Part shown: in pieces, positions 1 to 6,479 of the stretch
How the letters are laid out: every line of letters starts with the position of its first letter
Numbering within the stretch: position 1 is the first letter of the stretch
Source of the DNA: Bacteroidota bacterium
GTDB taxonomy: Bacteria > Bacteroidota > Ignavibacteria > T3Sed10-11
DNA: 15,489 nucleotides
Direction of reading: 5' to 3'
Assembly (NCBI GenBank): GCA_007128495.1
Contig: SKXH01000051.1
Span: forward strand, 1 to 15,489
Made by a program: the position numbers and the translations under genes
Notes under the pieces: generated by a model
What the model was told of the DNA's origin: nothing
What the model saw: only the letters and a program-made list of their open reading frames with translations
The model's database searches: none

Positions 1-22
1 GAAATAATTATCGAAGTTGTTT

Positions 23-901
23 ATGAAACGTATCGCGTTGTATGCCGCCGCATTCTTATTTATCTCCCTGCTCATTATCGATGTTTCATTAAGCTGGGGG
101 TTTCAGTCTCACCGGAATGTCAACGCAGCGGCAATTGAGGGTATGCCCGATGCGATCAAACCGTTTTTTCAAAAGTATAGTGAATTTCTCATCGAAGAAT
201 CAGTAACGCCCGACCGGCGCCGCGCCGACGATCCCGATGAAGGACCTAATCATTATATAAATTTCGACCTGTTCGGTGAATATCCGTTTGAAGACTTTAC
301 GCTCGAGTACGATGACGCTGTAAGCAGATTCGGAGCAGATTCGGTGCGGACGAAAGGACTTGCGGTTTGGCGGATCGAAAATTGGTTTGATAGTCTTACC
401 GTCGCGATGGCTGAACAGGATGTTGACAGGATTCTTCGATTCGCAGCCGATATAGGTCATTATATCGCGGATTTGCATATGCCGCTTCATACTACGTCTC
501 ATTATGACGGGCAATTAACAGATCAACGCGGCGTTCACCGTCGTTTTGAGACGGATTTACCGGAACGATACGACTCGCTTTATTCGTGGGATATACCCGA
601 GCCAGCAATTATAGAAAGTCCGCTCGAGTTTATTTTTGAATTCACACTTGAATCGTACCGGTTGATTGATGATCTTTATGAAGCGGATATGCGGGCGCGT
701 GAAGGTATTCCGGCCGGTGAGCTATACACCATTGAACACCGGGGCGACAGGCGGATTTACATTTACAACGATACATACTACGAACAGTTTCACGCTCAAC
801 TTGACGGAATGGTCGAAGACCGTCTCCGGTTGGCGGCACAACGTGTTCGCGATATCTGGTACACGGCCTGGGTTGAAGCCGGGAAACCGGAATTACTTTG
901 A
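23..901 (+). CDS. Exported zinc-dependent phospholipase C / S1-P1 nuclease superfamily protein
   Basis: Predicted secreted trinuclear-zinc phosphodiesterase (phospholipase C or nuclease), 292 aa. Residues 1-24 form a signal peptide. The mature protein would begin at Trp25, as in this superfamily, where the N-terminal Trp amine binds zinc. The zinc ligands can be followed: W25, H30, D69 or D70, H77, H146, D150, H156, H172, E176. The H146-D150-H156 spacing matches both S1/P1 nuclease and Bacillus cereus PLC. W25/H30 spacing is nuclease-like (W1, H6), while the last ligand is Glu, as in PLC (Asp in S1/P1). The substrate therefore cannot be decided. I chose ATG 23 because it gives a normal signal peptide; an in-frame TTG at 17 adds only two residues. 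No clear ribosome binding site is seen. It appears to be a single gene, with about 180 bases before the next. Confidence 0.8.
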   Translation: MKRIALYAAAFLFISLLIIDVSLSWGFQSHRNVNAAAIEGMPDAIKPFFQKYSEFLIEESVTPDRRRADDPDEGPNHYINFDLFGEYPFEDFTLEYDDAVSRFGADSVRTKGLAVWRIENWFDSLTVAMAEQDVDRILRFAADIGHYIADLHMPLHTTSHYDGQLTDQRGVHRRFETDLPERYDSLYSWDIPEPAIIESPLEFIFEFTLESYRLIDDLYEADMRAREGIPAGELYTIEHRGDRRIYIYNDTYYEQFHAQLDGMVEDRLRLAAQRVRDIWYTAWVEAGKPELL

Positions 902-1025
902 CTCTGTGCTTGATTTTTGAAGTTTTTTTTATATTTTAAATCGTATATACTTCTTGCTTTCATGTTTCGAACCGACCTATTCCGCTCAAGAGTCGGGGCG
1001 GGGCGAAGGATGGAAGGAAGGGGTA

Positions 1026-1031
1026 TATAAT
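1026..1031 (+). promoter_or_regulatory. Possible -10 element upstream of the YtxH-like gene
   Basis: A perfect TATAAT lies about 50 bases before the YtxH-like start, inside the longest gene-free stretch (902-1082). No good -35 hexamer sits 16-18 bases upstream, where the sequence is a purine-rich run (GGCGAAGGATGGAAGG). It is a plausible but weak promoter call. The rest of the gap holds an A/T-rich stretch after the first gene and a 5-bp inverted repeat (972-976 with 992-996), with nothing else recognised. Confidence 0.3.
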
Positions 1032-1082
1032 TAGCATCAAAGTCATAATCAAATGTCGTACTAACAGAAAGGAAGGAATATT

Positions 1083-1481
1083 ATGGCAAACGATGGAAAC
1101 ACAGGAAAAGGGTTCATTTTAGGCCTCGTTGCCGGAGGTGCCCTCGGTGCAGCTCTTGCACTCTTGTATGCCCCGAAAAGCGGACGTGAGCTTCGGGACG
1201 ACATCAAAAAACGTAGCGACGATTTAGTCGAAGATGCCGAAGAGTATATCTCAAAAGCACGGGAAAGGGCGGTTGAGATGATCAATGACGGTAAAAAACG
1301 CGCCGATTCAATGATCAGCGATGCCCGGAAACGTGCCGAGACCCTGCTTCAGGATGCTGAAAAAGTACTCTCCGGTGCGAAAGAGAAAGCAAGCGGTATC
1401 GCCGGCGAAGGCGAAAAAATCCGCGACGCGATGAAAGCAGGCGTCGATACGTTTAAAGATGAACGGTCAAAAGGTTCGTAA
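1083..1481 (+). CDS. YtxH domain-containing membrane coiled-coil protein
   Basis: 132 aa. Residues 10-29 form a Gly/Ala-rich membrane segment, followed directly by the YtxH signature LLYAPKSGRELR (residues 27-38). The remainder is a long charged amphipathic helix with a loose 11-residue periodicity (KKRADSMISDARKRAETLL and similar), so a coiled coil or LEA-like helix is expected on the cytoplasmic side. YtxH proteins are widespread and linked to general stress in Bacillus subtilis; no enzymatic role is known. The start is well supported by a purine-rich GAAAGGAAGG ending about 7 bases before the ATG. A strong terminator follows 35 bases after the stop, so this can be transcribed as a single gene. 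The next gene encodes a YtxG-like protein, the same partnership as in Bacillus. Confidence 0.85.
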   Translation: MANDGNTGKGFILGLVAGGALGAALALLYAPKSGRELRDDIKKRSDDLVEDAEEYISKARERAVEMINDGKKRADSMISDARKRAETLLQDAEKVLSGAKEKASGIAGEGEKIRDAMKAGVDTFKDERSKGS

Positions 1482-1515
1482 TCCTATGACCGCGTAGTAT
1501 CCTAATTCAACAGAT

Positions 1516-1553
1516 CAGCCCTCTCAGGGACCCCCTTTGAGGGCTGGTTTTTT
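1516..1553 (+). terminator. Intrinsic terminator after the YtxH-like gene
   Basis: A perfect 8-bp stem, CAGCCCTC (1516-1523) with GAGGGCTG (1539-1546), encloses a 15-base loop and is followed by a G and then six T (1548-1553). This is a textbook rho-independent terminator. It separates the YtxH-like gene from the DUF948 gene that starts 36 bases after the T run. Confidence 0.9.
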
Positions 1554-1588
1554 CTATTCCTTCTAAACAAACTCACCGGAGAGATAAC

Positions 1589-1981
1589 GTGGAATTAACA
1601 ATAATTTTAAATATCGCGATAACCATAGGTGCCCTTGCTTTTGCAGCATTATGCATATATTTGATTATCACGATTGCAAAATTGCGCAAGTCGTTTGTCA
1701 GGACGCAGGAAAATATTGAAGATATTAGCAGAAGTGCAGTTCCTATGTTTGAAAATTTGACTGCGATTACCGACAAAGTGAAAAATATAACTGAAAATGT
1801 AGATGATGAAATTGCCGTTTTAAAATCTTCGGTTGAATCCATCCGCGAAATGACAGATGATATACTCTCATTCGAAAAAAAAATTCATCGCGAGATTGAG
1901 GGTCCCGTCATGGAGGCATTTTCCTTTGTGGCTGCACTTGTGAAAGGCGTGAAAGCGTTCGTCGCGAAAATGAAAGAATAG
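1589..1981 (+). CDS. DUF948 (YtxG-like) membrane protein
   Basis: 130 aa. One N-terminal membrane segment (about residues 4-28) is followed by a helical, methyl-accepting-protein-like stretch (NIEDISRS, NLTAITDKVKNITENV, SSVESIREM) typical of DUF948 proteins such as Bacillus YtxG. It is a probable single-pass inner-membrane protein with a cytoplasmic or envelope coiled coil; the function is unknown. The start is GTG at 1589, with CCGGAGAG as ribosome binding site about 6 bases upstream; no ATG fits better. Its pairing with the upstream YtxH-like gene repeats the ytxG-ytxH neighbourhood of Bacillus, which supports both calls. The next gene, an EF-G paralog, begins 56 bases downstream with no terminator between, so cotranscription is possible. 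Confidence 0.75.
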   Translation: MELTIILNIAITIGALAFAALCIYLIITIAKLRKSFVRTQENIEDISRSAVPMFENLTAITDKVKNITENVDDEIAVLKSSVESIREMTDDILSFEKKIHREIEGPVMEAFSFVAALVKGVKAFVAKMKE

Positions 1982-2024
1982 TTTGCTGTATTAGAAAACA
2001 AATGATGAATAGATAATCAATTCA

Positions 2025-2037
2025 AAAGGAGGTACTT
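2025..2037 (+). promoter_or_regulatory. Strong ribosome binding site fixing a TTG start
   Basis: AAAGGAGGT (2025-2033), a near-perfect match to the anti-Shine-Dalgarno sequence, sits 4-5 bases before TTG 2038. It makes TTG the start codon of the EF-G paralog, and the following peptide MAKGKVYEPANVRNVALIG fits the family N-terminus. It also shows that this organism uses Shine-Dalgarno initiation. Confidence 0.85.
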
Positions 2038-4137
2038 TTGGCTAAGGGAAAAGTATATGAACCTGCCAATGTCCGGAATGTTGCCCTCATCGGACATGGC
2101 GGGTCAGGGAAAACCAGCTTTGCCGAAGCTGCTCTCTACACTGCGGGAGCCACCAATCGCTTAGGTAAAATTGAAGACGGCACAACTCTCTCCGACTATC
2201 ACCCCGATGAAATTGAAAGACAAATATCCATAAATACCACGATGTTGTATGCCGATTGGCAGAACAATAAACTCAATATTCTCGATACGCCCGGATATCC
2301 CGATTTTATCGGCGAGGTCAAGTCGGGGTTGAGTGTGGCTGATAATGCACTGATCTTTCTCAAAGCGGCAGAGGGAATCGAGGTCGGAACCGAGATCGAC
2401 TGGCAGTTCACCGAGGAATATAATACGCCGTCGGTTATTATTATTAATAAAGTGGATAACGAACACGCAAAGACAGACGAGGTGTTTCAAGCTGCGCGGA
2501 ACCGGTTCAGCGTCGATGTCACTCAATTACAGTTTCCGGTCAGCGAAGGACACACGTTCGATTCCGTTGTCGATCTTATAAAGATGAAGTTATTAAAGTA
2601 TACCAAAGACGGAAACGGAAAACCGGATGTTCAGGATATTCCCGCTGACTTACAGGAACAAGCAGACAAACTTCGTACAGAGCTCATTGAAAAAATTGCT
2701 GAGAGCGACGAAGCACTGCTCGATAAATTTCTCGAAGAGGGTGAATTAAGTGACGACGAGTTTATTGCAGGTTTAAAAAAAGCGTACATAGAGCGTAAAA
2801 TATTTCCGGTATTTTACATCTCATCGGTACATAATGTGGGTGTGTCGGCGGTTCTTGACTTTTTAACCAGCGTAGCACCGTCTCCGGTCGAGCGCGGGCC
2901 GTTAAAGGTTACCCATACCGATAAAAACGAAGAAATCGATCTGGAAGCTGACCCGGCTAAAAGTCCGGTCTTATTTATCTATAAAACGATATCCGAACCG
3001 CACGTTGGTGAATTATCATTCTTCCGGCTCTTTTCAGGCACACTTCGATCGGGTATGGACATTATCAACCAATCGAACGGTACCACCGAGAGGATGAGCC
3101 AGATATATGTGATGAACGGAAAAAACCGCGCCGAGGTTAGTGAACTCAAAGCGGGCGATATTGCCGCCGTCGTGAAATTGAAAAATACCCATACCAACGA
3201 TACGCTGGCTGCCAAAGCGCTGCCGGTGAAAGTTAAAGAAATTGAATTCCCTGAACCGATCATTACCGTGGCTCTGGAGCCGAGAAATAAAGGTGAAGAA
3301 GAAAAGATCGGTGAAGGATTGCAATCGCTTCATGCCGAAGACCCCACGTTCGTCGTCAACTTCGATGCTGAATTATCGCAAACGACGATCAACGGTCAGG
3401 GCGAGCTTCACCTCGATGTTATCGTAAAACGGCTGAAGGAGCGCTTCGGCGTTGAAGTCGATCTTACCAAACCGCGCATTCCGTTCCGTGAAACGATCAA
3501 GAAGAAAGCGCGTGTACAGGGTAAATACAAGAAGCAGTCGGGCGGGCGGGGCCAGTATGGCGATGTTTGGATTGCACTTGAACCGTTGGAACGGGGCGGT
3601 GACTTCGAGTTCGTCGATGCTATTGTCGGTGGTGTCGTACCGGGTAAATTCGTACCGGCTGTGGAAAAGGGTATTCGTGAAACAATGAAGCAAGGTGTGA
3701 TTGCCGGTTATCCGGTTGTGGATGTCAAAGCCACACTCGATGACGGATCCCATCACCCGGTCGATTCATCAGAAATGGCATTTAAGGTCGCCGGTTCGAT
3801 GGCATTTAAGAAATCATTCCTGGAAGCCAATCCCGTGCTCCTCGAGCCGATTTATAATATCGAAGTCCGGGTTCCGGAAGACGATATGGGAGATGTTATG
3901 GGTGATATCTCGAGCCGACGCGGAAAGATCCAGGGCATGGACTCCGAGGGAGCATTCCAGGTCGTGCGGGCTAAGGTACCGCTGGCTGAATTGCACAAGT
4001 ACTCAACCGCATTGCGGTCGATTACCGGCGGACGCGGTATCCACCGCCAAAGCTTTTCTCATTATGAGGAAGTACCGCATGAAATAGCCCAAAAGATCAT
4101 CGAAGAAGCGAAACGCGAAAAAGAAGAAGAGGTTTAA
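2038..4137 (+). CDS. fusA: Elongation factor G paralog (EF-G-2 type translational GTPase)
   Basis: 699 aa, full length for EF-G. The G domain has a P-loop GHGGSGKT (residues 19-26), switch II DTPGYPDF (83-90) and NKVD (137-140). Domains II to V follow, including EF-G signatures HGELHLD-like QGELHLDV (about 455-462), the domain IV QSGGRGQYGDVW block (about 500-511) and the C-terminal FSHYEEVPHEIAQ. It departs from canonical EF-G: the P-loop is GHGGSGKTS instead of AHIDAGKTT, and the catalytic His after DTPG is Tyr87. Both features and the domain IV/V wording resemble Thermus thermophilus EF-G-2 and mycobacterial FusA2. It is therefore probably not the main translocase, which should be encoded elsewhere near rpsL-rpsG-tuf. 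GTP-dependent binding to ribosomes is expected; the physiological role of this subfamily is unsettled. The symbol is the family symbol and does not claim orthology to the str-operon fusA. Confidence 0.88.
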   Translation: MAKGKVYEPANVRNVALIGHGGSGKTSFAEAALYTAGATNRLGKIEDGTTLSDYHPDEIERQISINTTMLYADWQNNKLNILDTPGYPDFIGEVKSGLSVADNALIFLKAAEGIEVGTEIDWQFTEEYNTPSVIIINKVDNEHAKTDEVFQAARNRFSVDVTQLQFPVSEGHTFDSVVDLIKMKLLKYTKDGNGKPDVQDIPADLQEQADKLRTELIEKIAESDEALLDKFLEEGELSDDEFIAGLKKAYIERKIFPVFYISSVHNVGVSAVLDFLTSVAPSPVERGPLKVTHTDKNEEIDLEADPAKSPVLFIYKTISEPHVGELSFFRLFSGTLRSGMDIINQSNGTTERMSQIYVMNGKNRAEVSELKAGDIAAVVKLKNTHTNDTLAAKALPVKVKEIEFPEPIITVALEPRNKGEEEKIGEGLQSLHAEDPTFVVNFDAELSQTTINGQGELHLDVIVKRLKERFGVEVDLTKPRIPFRETIKKKARVQGKYKKQSGGRGQYGDVWIALEPLERGGDFEFVDAIVGGVVPGKFVPAVEKGIRETMKQGVIAGYPVVDVKATLDDGSHHPVDSSEMAFKVAGSMAFKKSFLEANPVLLEPIYNIEVRVPEDDMGDVMGDISSRRGKIQGMDSEGAFQVVRAKVPLAELHKYSTALRSITGGRGIHRQSFSHYEEVPHEIAQKIIEEAKREKEEEV

Positions 4138-4170
4138 TTTCAGTAATATTCAAAAACCGGTAACTAAACG

Positions 4171-4234
4171 GGAGCATTTCTCCGGGCTTTCACTCTCTGC
4201 CCCGGTATCATCCGGGGTGGAGCGAAAGCCGGAG
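4171..4234 (+). promoter_or_regulatory. Long intercistronic hairpin overlapping the HIT-gene ribosome binding site
   Basis: Between the EF-G paralog and the HIT gene the RNA can fold into one extended hairpin. The lower stem pairs 4180-4191 (CTCCGGGCTTTC) with 4224-4234 (GAAAGCCGGAG), with one bulged G. A 3x1 internal loop follows, then 4195-4205 pairs with 4212-4222 (core CCCCGG/CCGGGG) around a 6-base loop TATCAT. The right arm takes in GGAG (4231-4234), the first part of the HIT Shine-Dalgarno GGAGGTGA (4231-4238). An upstream GGAG (4171-4174) can pair with the same CTCC (4180-4183), giving a small competing hairpin that would free the ribosome binding site. No T run follows, so it is not an intrinsic terminator. 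Pairing was read by eye; a regulatory role is inferred. Confidence 0.6.
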
Positions 4235-4245
4235 GTGAGGTTGTT

Positions 4246-4755
4246 ATGGACAGACTCTGGTCGCCCTGGCGGTCAAAATACATAGAAAGTTTTAGCGAAA
4301 AGAAAGATCTCCCCGACGATTACTGCCTTTTCTGCGATGTACTTAATACACGTGAAAAGGACGAGGAAAAATTCGTTCTTTACCGGGGTCGATTGTGCTA
4401 TGTCATAATGAACCTCTATCCGTATAACAGCGGGCATTTGATGGTGGTGCCGCACCGGCACCTGAGTGCGCTCACCGAAATGAACGACGATGAATATCTT
4501 GAGGTAATGCAGGTTTTAAGGAAATGTTCGGAAGCACTGAATAACGCACTCAAACCGCACGGTTTCAATATCGGCGCAAACATCGGACGCGTGAGCGGAG
4601 CCGGAATCGATCATCACATTCATTTTCATATTGTGCCACGCTGGAACGGCGATACCAATTTTATGCCGGTTCTCGGCGATACAAAAGTCATTTCGGAAGA
4701 AATGCAGAAAACCTACCGAAAACTTAAGAAGCATCTCACAAACGGTACATCCTGA
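4246..4755 (+). CDS. HIT family hydrolase, Ap4A phosphorylase-like
   Basis: 169 aa. The histidine triad H124-I-H126-F-H128-I-V-P is clear, in the context DHHIHFHIVPRWNGDTNF. That context matches the bacterial Ap4A-phosphorylase-like HIT branch (for example the mycobacterial Rv2613c type) more than the small HinT branch. A CLFC motif (C27, C30) near the N-terminus and His residues around 70-72 suggest the structural zinc site common in this branch. The likely activity is cleavage of dinucleoside polyphosphates or nucleoside phosphoramidates in the cytoplasm; the exact substrate is not shown. The start is ATG 4246, with GGAGGTGA 7 bases upstream, partly buried in the hairpin described at 4171-4234. 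It lies 108 bases after the EF-G paralog. Confidence 0.88.
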   Translation: MDRLWSPWRSKYIESFSEKKDLPDDYCLFCDVLNTREKDEEKFVLYRGRLCYVIMNLYPYNSGHLMVVPHRHLSALTEMNDDEYLEVMQVLRKCSEALNNALKPHGFNIGANIGRVSGAGIDHHIHFHIVPRWNGDTNFMPVLGDTKVISEEMQKTYRKLKKHLTNGTS

Positions 4756-4826
4756 ACCGGGATATTAAACCCCCGGCGGCGGGTGTGTGTCTAACCAGTA
4801 TATGAAGATGTAAGCCGGAATGTATA

Positions 4827-5381
4827 GTGACATTGGAATACAGCGATAATGAACTAATCGACAGATTTCTTGGGGGCGACGAACAGGCGTTCAATGTGCT
4901 CGTCCGTAAACATCAGGATTTCGTGTATAATGTCGTCAGGAAAATCACTGGCAATCACGAAGATGCCGTTGAAGCATCGCAGCGCGTGTTTATCAAGCTG
5001 TACGATCAATTATCATCGTTTACCAAAAAAGCTGCATTTACCACGTGGTTGTACCGGGTGGCAGCGAATGAGTCGCTTAATTTACTGCGGACTCGAAAGG
5101 TTAAGCGATGGTTTCGGCTGGATGAAATGGAGCAGGAATTTCGCGGGCCGGATCCCGATCCGTTCGACTCATTGGTTGAAGATGAGAAGAAACTGCTGCT
5201 CGACCGGGCGCTGCAATCGTTACCCGACAGGCAGCGAACGGTGTTTGTTTTGCGTATGCACGAAGGATTGTCGTATGATGAAATCGCCGGTATACTCGGC
5301 GTTACGACGGGCAGTTTGAAAGCGACCTTCTTTCATGCGGTAAAGAAAGTTACTAAAGCACTGGAAAATATTTATGAATAA
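4827..5381 (+). CDS. ECF-type RNA polymerase sigma factor
   Basis: 184 aa, normal for an extracytoplasmic-function sigma factor. Region 2 covers about residues 19-91 (core-binding helix with NHEDAVEASQRVFIKLY and the -10 recognition segment FTTWLYRVAANESLNLLR). A linker rich in Asp/Pro (about 105-118) leads to region 4 (about 123-180) with the helix-turn-helix LSYDEIAGILGVTTGSLKA. The start is GTG at 4827, with a weak GGAA 6 bases upstream; no ATG in frame gives a full region 2. The stop overlaps the start of the anti-sigma gene by 8 bases, so translational coupling and a matched sigma/anti-sigma ratio are likely. I saw no convincing autoregulatory ECF promoter (GGAAC/GTC) within the 71 bases upstream. 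Confidence 0.9.
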   Translation: MTLEYSDNELIDRFLGGDEQAFNVLVRKHQDFVYNVVRKITGNHEDAVEASQRVFIKLYDQLSSFTKKAAFTTWLYRVAANESLNLLRTRKVKRWFRLDEMEQEFRGPDPDPFDSLVEDEKKLLLDRALQSLPDRQRTVFVLRMHEGLSYDEIAGILGVTTGSLKATFFHAVKKVTKALENIYE

Positions 5382-5970
5382 TCAGAGTACTTGCGAGCAT
5401 ATAAGGGAATCGATCGAAGAACAGATACTCGGCCGGAGTATACCCGAGCGTGATCGCGTACAGCGGCATCTTGGATCGTGTGAGGCCTGTCGAAGCTATG
5501 CAACGGAACTGGAAAAACTGTATGAAGTTTCGGGGATTGAACATTCGTTGCCGCAGCATGAGCAGGTGAGATTCTCCGCAATGGTGCGGACACGCATCGA
5601 GGAGAAAAAGACTACAAAAAGCGAACGCGGAATCTTTGCCCGCCCGGCATTCCAGATCGCCGCAATGCTGGTTATAGTTCTATCGGTGATTTTGTATATG
5701 AGCAACACCGAACCGGAGCCGGTGTTTGTGTTCGATGAGGAGGAGCTGGAAGTGATCGACACGTATTCATTGTACTACGATGATATTGTTCCGCTCGATG
5801 ATGATTTGATAACGGAATTATATACCGACTTGTTATTCGGCGATGATTTTTACTTGGAGGGGGACCGGTATTCCGCATATTTCGAAGAAGATTTTTATTA
5901 CGAGTTAGATGAATTAACACCTGAAGAAATAGATTTTATCATTCAAAGATTAGAGGGAGTGTATTTATGA
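5374..5970 (+). CDS. zf-HC2 transmembrane anti-sigma factor with hyperacidic outer domain
   Basis: 198 aa. The cytoplasmic part (1-90) carries the zinc-binding anti-sigma motif H32-x3-C36-x2-C39 (HLGSCEAC), with an additional C7. It should bind the sigma factor encoded just upstream. One membrane helix covers about residues 92-109. The outer part (113-198) is unusual: 86 residues with 29 Asp/Glu, only 2 Arg, no Lys, 10 Tyr and 7 Phe, ending in LTPEEIDFIIQRLEG. I do not recognise a named domain there. The gene overlaps the sigma gene by 8 bases and the next gene by ATGA (5967-5970), so all three are translated as a unit. The outer domain may sense a periplasmic signal or contact the Spy-like protein; this is inference. 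Confidence 0.87.
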   Translation: MNNQSTCEHIRESIEEQILGRSIPERDRVQRHLGSCEACRSYATELEKLYEVSGIEHSLPQHEQVRFSAMVRTRIEEKKTTKSERGIFARPAFQIAAMLVIVLSVILYMSNTEPEPVFVFDEEELEVIDTYSLYYDDIVPLDDDLITELYTDLLFGDDFYLEGDRYSAYFEEDFYYELDELTPEEIDFIIQRLEGVYL

Positions 5971-6446
5971 TGATACGCATATCATCGTTATTGATTTTTC
6001 TATTGTTGATATCACAAGCAGACGTTTTTACCCAGCAGCGCCATCAACGCATGCAGGAAGGCCGCGAACGGCTTGAAACCCTTCGACAGGTACGAATGAT
6101 CGAAGCGCTCGATCTCGACGAAGAAACCGCGGCCCGGCTTACGGTTCTTCATAAAGAACTTCAGACAAACATCCGGGAACTGCACCGGGACATCGAGAAG
6201 CTCCACGATGAACTCGAAGCCACACTCGAGGAGGAAAAACCCGATGCTGTACTGAATGAAATCCGTTCACGTATAGAAGAGAAACGAGATTCGATACATA
6301 CTAACCGCATAGATTTTTACAGCGATGCAGAAGAATTTCTTACCGCACGGCAGATTGCAAGGTTGATGGTGTTTGAGCGTAATTTCAATCGCGATATACG
6401 GCAGTATATGCGTGAAGCACAGCGGGAGAGGCGAAGGGGAAGGTGA
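5967..6446 (+). CDS. Spy/CpxP-like periplasmic protein
   Basis: 159 aa. Residues 1-21 form a signal peptide, with likely cleavage just before QQRHQ. The mature protein is all helical and charged (24 Arg, many Glu) with a long coiled-coil hairpin (about 55-110). Near the C-terminus FLTARQIARLMVFE (about 123-136) matches the LTxxQ-type motif of Spy/CpxP/ZraP and metal-resistance CnrX/RcnX-like proteins. The tail is very basic (QRERRRGR). Members bind unfolded proteins or metals in the periplasm and often feed back on an envelope stress regulator. GGGAG 7 bases upstream supports ATG 5967; a second ATG follows immediately at 5970. Its overlap with the anti-sigma gene places it in the sigma cassette, either as a third signalling component or as the first target. 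Confidence 0.72.
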   Translation: MMIRISSLLIFLLLISQADVFTQQRHQRMQEGRERLETLRQVRMIEALDLDEETAARLTVLHKELQTNIRELHRDIEKLHDELEATLEEEKPDAVLNEIRSRIEEKRDSIHTNRIDFYSDAEEFLTARQIARLMVFERNFNRDIRQYMREAQRERRRGR

Positions 6447-6479
6447 ACCGATTCGAGCTTTCCACTGTTTTTGTTATAT

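Noticed and set aside
4754..4791. GAAC ... GTC as an autoregulatory ECF promoter before the sigma gene
   Set aside because: The boxes are about 31 bases apart, whereas ECF promoters need about 16-17.
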